From the NCBI RefSeq assembly GCF_019175285.1, contig NC_056522.1, positions 233,730,057 through 233,794,056 on the forward strand: a stretch of 64,000 nt of DNA, read 5' to 3'. The notes beneath the pieces are model-generated. The model had not been told where the DNA came from. It worked only from the letters and a program-made list of their open reading frames with translations, and made no database searches. Positions 56,113 through 64,000 of the stretch are shown piece after piece. This DNA is from Sceloporus undulatus (lineage: Eukaryota; Chordata; Lepidosauria; Squamata; Phrynosomatidae). Each line of letters opens with the position of its first letter. The stretch's first letter is position 1. The position numbers and the translations under genes were made by a program.

Positions 56113-56493
56113 CATTAACTGCACACGTATGTAAGTTTATTTTTAAGAATTGCAAATGCTGACATTCGCGTTCCTCTCTGCAATCACCAAAGGAGCGATA
56201 GCCCCAGTCACTGCAACTTCAGGAGGACTCCAGCATGACTTTGTGTAGCTGTAGCTTCATACATTGAACTATTTACTGTGCTGAATCATTCTATATTGAA
56301 TTCTCTATCAGTCTGTGAATTCTGTTGAATCCTATACTGGGAGAGAGGAGGGTTATGATTTAATTAATTAATTTCTGAATCATGTACCAGATGTCTTCAT
56401 GGAATATGACAGACCTCCCCACTTTGGTTTTGGGGAGCCCTCCATTGGGAATGATGACTTGAAACTGGTCACTGCAACCTGGTCAACAACTTA

Positions 56494-57271
56494 GGGCTCA
56501 TTCCCTCTTATATTTAAACCAGTTTCCAATTTGCCTTCGCTCTGTGTTGGTAAATCGATTCCAAAAGTTCTGTCATTCCCACTATGAAAGCAGATCTCTT
56601 CATTATCCCCTTGTAGTTGCTTCTTTTTTGGCACGATTGTCACCCCCACTGGTTTGCGCTGCTTCAAAATGTGTGTCAATCATCTGTGCATCATCAGTGA
56701 TGTAAGTGACAGCCATGGCAGCCTGGCTTGGGAACTGATTATTTTTTAATTGATAGAAGAATTGAATCAGTGGTTTTGCAATTACTTGCCTCGCAGCTGC
56801 AAAACCAATGAATCACATCTTTTATCAATTCTTTTTTAAAAAATAACATTGATAGAAGATTCGATTCATTGGTACTGATTGCAAGTAGCTGCAAAATCAA
56901 TGAATTGAATCTTCTATCAATTTTATTTTTTTTAAAAAAATATCATGCGCCCATAGGTGACACCACAGGCACAAAGGCAGTGCTGAAGGGGGGGATGGTA
57001 AACACCCTTCTGCCATTAGTCTCTCCCCTCCTGAATTATGTGATTCAGATATGTCATTCCCATTTGTTGAAAATGCTTCAGATTTGATTCTTTTCAAAAG
57101 AACCACTAGGAAACTAGTATTTGGAAAAACCGCGGGTTGTGTGTGTGTGTGTTTGCCTCACTTTATTGCGACAGAAGTCAGTCAAAGTATGATCAGAACT
57201 GGTTTCAAACAGGAATGATGGTCATATAAACTGATCAGCAATTCACTTTATATCATAGTGGGAACGAGTCC
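56494..57271. mobile_element. Harbinger-like element with twin internal hairpins (778 bp)
   Basis: The ends are GGGCTCATTCCCTCT and, inverted, GGACTCGTTCCCACT. TTA, the canonical PIF/Harbinger target, is duplicated at 56491-56493 and 57272-57274. The centre holds two consecutive palindromes (56741-56840 and 56849-56922) built on TGATAGAAGATTCGATTCAT and its inverse. A GT tract lies at 57137-57152. No transposase frame was seen. Confidence 0.68.
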
Positions 57272-57513
57272 TTAGTTATAGAAGTATCTACCACAATTTT
57301 ATGGAAGGCTCTTTTTTATTTCTAGGAAGTCTCTTCCCTTCATTCCAGTTCCAAAAGTGTGGAATATTGACTTGAAATTGAGCAATGTAGCTAGGATTGT
57401 GACAAAATGTAAAGCATCCAAACATTTCCTGTAGTGTTATGGCTCCACCCATTTTTTGCTTCCATCAACCTCCTATTTGGAATGTCAATCTGAAATTTAG
57501 GATTGCATCTGGG

Positions 57514-57722
57514 AGTGCATCTACACTGTAGAATGAATGCAGTTTGACAGCACTTTAACTACCATGACCCCATCCTACAGAGTCCTGAGATTTGTAGTTT
57601 TGTACTCTTTGGCAGATAAGGCTAAAGACCTTGTAAAACTACAAATCACAAGATTTGATATGCTGGAGTTATACCACTTAAAGTGGTATCAAACTATATT
57701 ATTTCTGCAGTGTAGATGCATC
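57514..57722. mobile_element. hAT-like inverted-repeat MITE (209 bp)
   Basis: AGTGCATCTACACTGTAGAA faces TTTCTGCAGTGTAGATGCAT; AATGCAGTTTGACAGCACTT faces AAGTGGTATCAAACTATATT. Close relative of the 31.3 kb element. A short frame across it is a palindrome artefact. Confidence 0.78.
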
Positions 57723-59215
57723 CTTGATGACCACCATAACCACTGTAAAATTTTGAGGTAGGTAGCCCAATATCTCAATGTGTTATGATTATCATAGACA
57801 CATAAGCATTCTCATTTATTATTAAAGATTTTTCTTGTTAGCCTGATGGCCACTCATGTAAAAAGAAAATTCTGAGAACAGGGGGAGCAGAAACATCCGA
57901 GAGATTTTGATTTTGTCATGCAGTTGCTTGGTTGTTGGGGGAATTGTCCATCCAGGTCCTTGTGAATCTGTACTCTGGACTCAGTTGATATTCCTTTCTG
58001 TACATTTTTGTGGAAACTTACATGAAGTGGCCTCAGTGTACATAGCAGAAATGCAATTGATTGAATGGAGTTCCTGTAAATGTAAATTAAGCCCCATAAG
58101 TATCTCTATTTAGGACTGAAGGCTGATTGACAAGGATTATACATGTGGAAATTTAAATTTCAAATGTAAGAAGCATGACACATATCAATTTAAAACTCAA
58201 GTGAATGTGGTAATTGCGGAAATAATAACATTCTATAATCAGGAATAATTAGCAATAAGTAATTATAGAACTAATAAAGTTTGAACGACTTTTGAAAATA
58301 CAGAATAGTCCAAATTTTGCATTGGCACGCCTTCTTCTGACAACAGAAGTGGGGAGGACAGATTACAAAGAGGGTAAAATAAAGCTTTACTTTAGTCTCC
58401 ATAGCAGAAGATGTTGAAGCAATGGTCACCACAGCTATTGCTTTAGGTGAGGGCATTAGAAGAACTATGTTAATTGGATAAAAACAACGAAGTTTTAGAA
58501 CGAATTATCAAATTACAGATTAATAAATCATGCAAACTATAGAGCATTCACCTAAGAGTTCTTAAAGATATATGTGAAACTGCCAGTCTATTAAAGCTAT
58601 GCTGATGGTAAGGTCTCCCACATCAGACAAGCTTTTGCTATGGGACCAGATTAAATCTACCAACCAGTTACTGGAGAGAGGGGTGACAGAGGATCTAGCA
58701 GGTGATCTCTTAGATAATGGCGGTGGCATCACAACTAACACTTGTTAGTACTGTGCAAGATCTTATTTATCTAGAGTTATTTTGGAGTTTACCATCTTGG
58801 TCACTTCAAGGCCAAGACTGGATAATCCCCCCCCCCCCGGTGGTCAGAATGAAATATGAGCATTTCTGGTTACTAGGACATATATGCCACAGAAAGGGAT
58901 AACCTCCTTTGGCAAAAGAATTCCAGAACCTGAGAACAGTCACCAAGATAGTCCTATCCTGAATCACACAAAGAAGCACAGGATGGAGAAAAGGGATTTC
59001 AAAAACACGCTCATATGGGACTATATGAACTAGAAACCTCAAAAACAGGCTCATGTGGGACCATATGAACTAGAAACATGTTCTGAAAGATGTGGGAAAG
59101 AAAATCTCCTAGTGGCATCACTCATGCTGTTGTGAAAACTGTTTTCATTGTTCCTGAGCTCCTGTTGTGATGACCTAAGTATAAACAAAGCATGTCAAGT
59201 ACATTGTATGCTATA
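57723..59215. other. Unassigned stretch with a 40-bp tandem duplication
   Basis: A C-run lies at 58827-58838. At 58999-59078 a 40-bp unit is repeated twice (TCAAAAACACGCTCATATGG / TCAAAAACAGGCTCATGTGG). No domain was recognised in the short frames. Confidence 0.4.
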
Positions 59216-59218
59216 GAC

Positions 59219-59331
59219 CAGTGCTTCTTGAATTTTTTCCCCCTCCAAGTGTTTTTGACCATCTCACAAAATCCTTGTTCCCCATGGTGGATGTCTGGGG
59301 CTTCTGGAACTTTAAGTTTAAGCATCACTGG
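59219..59331. mobile_element. Short hAT-like MITE
   Basis: CCAGTGCTTCTTGAATTTTT faces, inverted, CCAGTGATGCTTAAACTTAA. The end type (CAGTG-TTCTCAA-like) is common in Charlie-type hAT MITEs. The duplication is not readable. Confidence 0.45.
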
Positions 59332-59459
59332 CGCAGGCTATAAAAATGAAATAGCCCTATATTTTCCTTTTTTCTATTCCTATAGAAAAACTATGTAAGG
59401 TTGAGGCCACTCACTGTGATTTCTTTCAATGTACACTCTAAAAATGTTGAACTGTTAAA

Positions 59460-60030
59460 TGTTGAAATATCAATATTTAGACCTGAGCAGTTCCTTTTAA
59501 ATATGATAGATTTGGAAAATAAGATAGAGAAAATAGAGTTCTCATATGTTATATGACAACAGCTGCAAGATTGGTATATGTGAAATATTGGAAAACTAGT
59601 AAGACTCCAAATATTGTAGAATGGATGGAAAAATTAATAGATTTGGCTTAATTAGATAAGTTAACAAACATTAAAAGAAAAGTCTATAAAAACTTACCTA
59701 AAAATTTGGCAACCTTTTACATAATATGTAAGAAGAAAAAGAGACATTATGAATATGTTTTGATATATAGAAATAAAATAATTTCTGTATTATAAGGAAA
59801 TATAGTAAATATAATAGATTTGGTTTAGAGAGGAGGAATATTATGCCTAAGTTAATGTACTGTAGTCAGAGAAGAGCAGGAAGTCTATTTGTAATGGATG
59901 GTGGGGATACTAATGTGGTATTGCTCACTGTATTTGTTTTTTGTCACGTGTGGTTAATGTTTGTCAATTGTTTTGTGTAATTTAAACATTATGTGTGGTA
60001 TGAAAATTTAATGAGATTATTATTAAAAAA
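59460..60030 (+). mobile_element. L1 LINE, ORF2 C-terminus and 3' UTR
   Basis: It encodes TAARLVYVKYWKTSKTPNIV followed by EWMEKLIDLA, the C-terminal ORF2 block of squamate L1. It is in better condition than the 3 kb copy but has an early stop after LIDLA. An AT-rich 3' UTR runs to an A-rich end near 60030. Confidence 0.75.
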
Positions 60031-60405
60031 ATAAAAATATTGAACTATCATGATGGTCCATTTATTCTTATTGTTGTCTGGATTTCATTATAATTATTTG
60101 GGGTAATTGACATTTATTCAATGAATTCTTGCAGTGCAGCAAATTTCCTACTGTGAAAAGTTGGCAGATGTATTACTTTAGCACAGCCAAACCATTAATT
60201 TTACTGTATTATTGATACAAATCATGTCATGCACAGGATGTGTTGGGCAAAATATGCAAGGGAAAAAAAAATGCATATAACCTGACAGAATGTCACCAAT
60301 CAAGAATTCTGAATTTCATAGTGTTAAAGTGATTAATGGCAATGGGTAAGAATTTTCCATTCCAATTTCTTGCACTATTTGCAACTAATGGGTTGAATCT
60401 AGACC
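60031..60405. other. AT-rich stretch, nothing recognised
   Basis: No repeat or gene seen apart from an A-run near 60262. Confidence 0.4.
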
Positions 60406-60408
60406 TGG

Positions 60409-60760
60409 AAGTTTATCACACTAGGGACATCCCATGGGAAAATGGGAGTTAAATGAGATATAAATTAGAGAAAACCCAGAAATGCCAACGTTTATCGAAC
60501 GACGTCACAGTTAAAGTGAAATAATGCAAAGTTAATCCAAATGCAAAGCAGGGAAAACTGGCATCTTTTTACTTTTGGAACAACCCGAGAGTAAAAAAGC
60601 TGTCGGTTTTCTCTGCTTTGTGTTCGGATTAACTTTGCTTGGGCAGTCCCCTAGTATGATAAACTACCTGTATTTGCAAGTTTTGTTTAAATTTGAATCT
60701 CATTTAACTCCTGTTAAACTCCTTTTTTCCTGTGGGATTTCCCTTAGTGTGATAAACTCT
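60409..60760. mobile_element. Palindromic MITE with TTATCACA ends and two right ends
   Basis: The left end AAGTTTATCACACTAGGGAC can pair with two right ends: CCCCTAGTATGATAAAC (60648-60664) and CCCTTAGTGTGATAAACTC (about 60741-60759). Inside, CAAAGTTAATCCAAATGCAA faces TTCGGATTAACTTTG, and AGTTAAATGAGAT faces ATCTCATTTAACT. This looks like one copy inside or partly duplicated with another. Confidence 0.65.
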
Positions 60761-60769
60761 TTAGGGTTG

Positions 60770-61155
60770 AAACAAACAGCTCCTTTGATATGCCTTCTGG
60801 GTGGCTTTGGAGCACAGCGTTTACATGCCTCATGCTCCCAAGTGGCCTGGAGGGCACCTGCCATTTAGATGGGGGTGGCTTCATGATGCTCTGGCAGTGT
60901 GGCATTTATATGCCACATGCCACTGGTCAATGTGAATCCAGCTTCCAGCCATGGTGTGGGCAGAAAAGCTGGCTTTTTGCCACCTAAAAAAGGAGCGGCT
61001 TTTTACCACCTAAAAAAGGAGCGGCTATTTGCCACTCCTTTTTCAGAAGGCTTCAAGGTGGATTGGGACCGTGGTGTCCAGTTTCTGCAGCCCCAATCCA
61101 GCTTCAGAAGGGGCAGCGGAAACTATGGGCCTGTCACCCCATGCTTAAACAGGCA
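60770..61155. repeat. GC-richer repeat island with 26-bp tandem units
   Basis: Composition and phrases (AAAAAAGGAGCGGC, TGCCACTCCTTTTTC) resemble the Harbinger-like GC-rich elements. At 60973-61024 two 26-bp units (CTTTTTGCCACCTAAAAAAG...) stand in tandem with a partial third to about 61035. Termini are not clear. Confidence 0.45.
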
Positions 61156-61740
61156 ATGAGATCAGTGGGGCTTAAGTTACCCATGATAAATGCCATTATT
61201 TCCACTGAGGCCTAAGCAAATTAAGTTAGTCCCTGTGATTTTAATGAATGTGTATTAAGAATTAATTAGTACAGAATTACTTAGTGGCTCCATCAGGTGA
61301 AAAAATTCTTCTTCAAATCAGTTTCTGACTCCATCATTTCCCCACACGTATATGTGAAAACGAAGTAAGATCAGCATTATGAGTGATACATTTCCCCCAT
61401 GTGAACTCACTCTGGTGTAAAAAGACATTCCAACTATGATCAAATGTTCCATACTTCACATTATTTTCAGCCACACAGGCATGGCTACTCGCCTTTGTTT
61501 TTTCTTTTTGTCATGCATGAGAATATACATATTTGCAGATTCATTATAAGAAAAAAAGTTGCTATTAGCCTTTGGTTGCTCACAAAATATTCTGTTTATT
61601 GCTTTGCAGGCCAAAAGTTTGGTTCTGACTAGTCTAAAATAGTGAATTTTTTTTGGCTATGGAATTGTTGCTTTTGTCTCACAACATTTTCCTTGGAAAT
61701 GCTTTGGAGGCATGTATTGAAACAGCACCTTTTCCATTTA
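61156..61740. other. Unassigned stretch
   Basis: Weak traces of a TGGGGCTTAAGTTACCC-type repeat at the start; no gene or named element beyond that. Confidence 0.35.
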
Positions 61741-61745
61741 CTGTA

Positions 61746-61999
61746 CAGTGGTACCCCGGGATACGAATGCGCCGCCTTACGAAATTTCCGGGTTACGAAA
61801 AAAATCCATTTAAAAAAACTGTTCCGGGTTACGAAGGTTATTTCGGGTTACGAAAATTTTTTTGGTGCTTTTCGGCGCTATTTCGCACGAAATCGCGGCT
61901 TTTCCCCATTAGCGCCTATGGCTTTTTCGCCTTACGAAGATTTTCGGGTTACGAAAGAGGCAGCGGAACGAATTAATTTCGTAACCCGGGGTACCCCTG
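61746..61999. mobile_element. Tc1/mariner-like MITE (254 bp)
   Basis: The ends are CAGTGGTACCCCGGGATACG and, inverted, CAGGGGTACCCCGGGTTACG, with TA on both sides (61744-61745, 62000-62001). The motif GGGTTACGAA is scattered at least six times in the interior, in both orientations. This creates the repetitive 'PGYE' and 'FRVTK' patterns of two overlapping open frames, which are therefore not genes. Confidence 0.8.
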
Positions 62000-62340
62000 T
62001 ATATACTCATGTATACGTCTAGAAATTTTATTCAAAAAATCAACCCAAAAAATCTGGGTTGGTTAATCCATGGGTCAGTGTAAGTACTGTGCCTTAACTC
62101 TTATGAAAAAAGGAACCACCTCCTTCTCTGAGTTGAGTGGCAAACGGTGAGGGTTTAGTTCATCCCAGGAGAACCTAAAAGAAGCACTGCCACTGACTCC
62201 CTTTACTTTCTCTGATGTAGCACCATTTCTGATATTTTTGAATGCCTGGGTGGGAAAATGGCAGCACATGTCAAAGACAAATTCAGTTGTACAGATATCC
62301 ATGAGAGTGATCAAAGTGGATCAACTGAGAGCATTTGAAT

Positions 62341-62585
62341 AACAATAGCAATAGCAAATATATTTCTATACCACTCACCAATGCACTTAAGCACTCCTTA
62401 AGTAGTTTACAATGTGTGTAAGCTAATTGCCCCCAACAAGCTGGGTACTCATTTTATTGACCTCAGAAAGATGCAAGCCTGAGTTGAGCTTGAGCCCTTG
62501 CCTGGTATTGAACTTGCAACCTTACGGTTTGTAAGTGAGTGGCTGAAGTACAGGCATTTACCCACTATACCACCAGGACTCTTGG
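62341..62585 (-). mobile_element. tRNA-derived SINE with LINE-like tail, antisense
   Basis: On the minus strand the head is CCTGGTGGTATAGTGGGTAA (A-box), with GGTTGCAAGTTCAATACC (B-box-like), a body with CTCAGGCTTGCATCTTTCTG, and a tail GTAAACTACTTAAGGAGTGC ending in CTATTGCTATTGTT. Nearly full length. The tail shares its layout with the fragment at 9.4 kb. Confidence 0.8.
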
Positions 62586-64000
62586 CTAAATCTCCCTTTC
62601 TTCAACAGCTACTCCCATACTATTCTATAGAGGGTTCCTCAAAACACTGGAGCACTTTGTAAGCGGTACAAACACTTTCTACTGTTCCTGGAGGAAGTGT
62701 CCATGGGCAGAACTCCACCTGGAATCAGATGCAAAGTCAAGATCCCAGCCATAGCTGGACCCATGCTTTTCAGTTTGGTAAAAAGTCTTAGAAAGTGTTT
62801 GCACTTCATAATACTTTTAATCAGGTGACAATTTTCTATAGTAGAGTTGCCACTGTGTGTGAGAAGGGAACCATTTGATTCTGCTATTCATCCAGTTTTA
62901 CAAAAGTCCCATTCCTTGAAAATCTTGAATAGAGAAGATGAGCCTCTCGTATTCTGGATGTTTGAGATGACCAGTGCCTTGTGTTTAGATGCTTCATAGT
63001 TTGGGCAGCCAAAACCTACTGTATGATATTTTTAAAAAAATCTGGGAAGGAGCAGGGTGTTTGCATACTTTTCAGACAAAATGTTACATTGAAGGTAGTT
63101 TTTTAAATTTTGCTTTTGAAAAAAGCCTAATAAATTGTATATCTTGTCATTATGCAAAACTTTAAGCTCTCAGTATGGGAATTGTGGTGCATTTGAATAA
63201 TAAATGAATGCATATGCTATTTCCCTTGTTGTTTTTCTGTTTCAGGTTTTGCTACATGCTAAATTGATCTTCCTTATTTCCTTTTTTGTAAATTCTCTCG
63301 TTAAATTAAATAGTCTGAAAGGAACAGCCATTAAACATTCATTCCTTATTAACTAAGTGATGTAAAATGGAGGTCTCTGAACACTTTCCTAATTAATTGT
63401 GTAAAGCTGGAAACAAAGTTAACAGGGAGCAAACGGGTATTATTTGGGAGAAGCATTCGACAATTAACTGGAAAGCTATTTACCAAGGAGTGTAGAAGTG
63501 GAAACATTTTTCGATTCTGCAAACACCATTAAAATCAAGCTCCTGAGGTGAAAGTGTTCCAGCATTTCCCCTTTCTTAAAAACATAAAACAGATCTGAAA
63601 CTGTGGCAGTATAAGGTGGATGTGGTCGATGACTTCATCTTATCTGTGTAAGTTTCTGTGGTTCCCATATAACTGTTAGTCTTCATTTAGATGGCAGAAG
63701 ATGGTGCTAAAGAGCCATTTAATATTGAATACAATCCTATATATGTCTACTCAGATGTAAATTGGATTGACTCCATTGAGATTTACTCCCAGCTAAGTGG
63801 ATAAAAGCACAAACTTAGAGCATGTCCTACAATGCTGCACTTAATCTTAGAGAAATGGTTTAGAAACAAAGTCCAGTGTATTTTTACTTGGAAGTAAGTC
63901 CCATCAGGTTGAATAAGGCTTAGTCCCTGGTAAATGTGTAAGACTTGTGGGCTAATTGATCTATGTTATAATTTCATTCTCAATCAGTCTTACTTCGATT
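62586..64000. other. Mostly unassigned; possible conserved block and a repeat fragment
   Basis: 63290-63560 is repeat-free with TCCTAATTAATTGTG, CAATTAACTGG and CATTAAAC cores. 63725-63920 holds a diverged repeat (ATTGACTCCATTGAGATTTA, ACTTGGAAGTAAGTCCCATC) related to the pieces at 6.8 and 54.4-55 kb. No gene recognised. Confidence 0.3.

Noticed and set aside
57121-57180. A separate Tigger terminus (CCTCACTTTATTGCG)
   Set aside because: It lies inside the TTA-flanked Harbinger-like element and no matching opposite end was found.
61642-62022. 126-codon frame with repeated FRVTK/PGYE-like words
   Set aside because: The repetition comes from GGGTTACGAA motifs of a mariner-like MITE read in two frames.

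Overview
The window looks like gene-poor nuclear DNA (intergenic or long intron) from a squamate reptile, most likely an iguanian lizard. The host call rests on repeats: Sauria-type SINEs with a BovB-like tail ending in (AAC)n, 5S-rRNA-derived SINEs, L2, BovB/RTE and L1 LINE fragments, and many short inverted-repeat DNA transposons. The sequence is AT-rich with scattered microsatellites and one 10-base run of N. The species call is inference.

No host gene could be supported. The longest open frames lie inside microsatellites or transposons or have no recognisable protein logic. The only coding remnants are decayed LINE proteins: L2 reverse transcriptase with a YADD motif near 47.4 kb, BovB ORF2 near 0.3, 15 and 30 kb, L1 ORF2 C-termini near 2-3.2 and 59.5 kb, and an antisense L1 ORF1 C-terminus near 54 kb. 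Two stretches (27.4-28.4 kb and 33.2-34 kb) may be fossils of an LTR-type element, at low confidence.

Layout. 0-8 kb: BovB, L1, Tigger-like and hAT-like fragments, LINE tails, a palindromic repeat and an adjacent pair of SINEs. 8-18 kb: 5S-derived SINEs (one split by a clean insertion), a 395-bp near-perfect palindrome and a BovB fragment split by a Harbinger-like element. 18-25 kb: inverted-repeat elements, including a 555-bp CpG-rich chain of hairpins. 25-39 kb: L2 and BovB fragments split by MITEs, a tRNA-derived SINE with a 10-bp target duplication, and a hAT-like element in an L2. 39-43 kb: largely without recognised repeats. 43-50 kb: a palindrome inside a palindrome, a Tc1/mariner-like element, and two L2 copies end to end, the second split by a 526-bp relative of the hairpin-chain element. 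50-64 kb: sparse repeats, a 778-bp Harbinger-like element with twin hairpins, L1, Tc1/mariner-like and SINE fragments.

There is no gene network here. What can be read is layered transposition: nested insertions give relative ages, and 3-bp duplications place six inverted-repeat elements in a probable PIF/Harbinger group. Some repeat-free, homeodomain-site-rich stretches are flagged as possible conserved noncoding elements; only alignment could confirm them.
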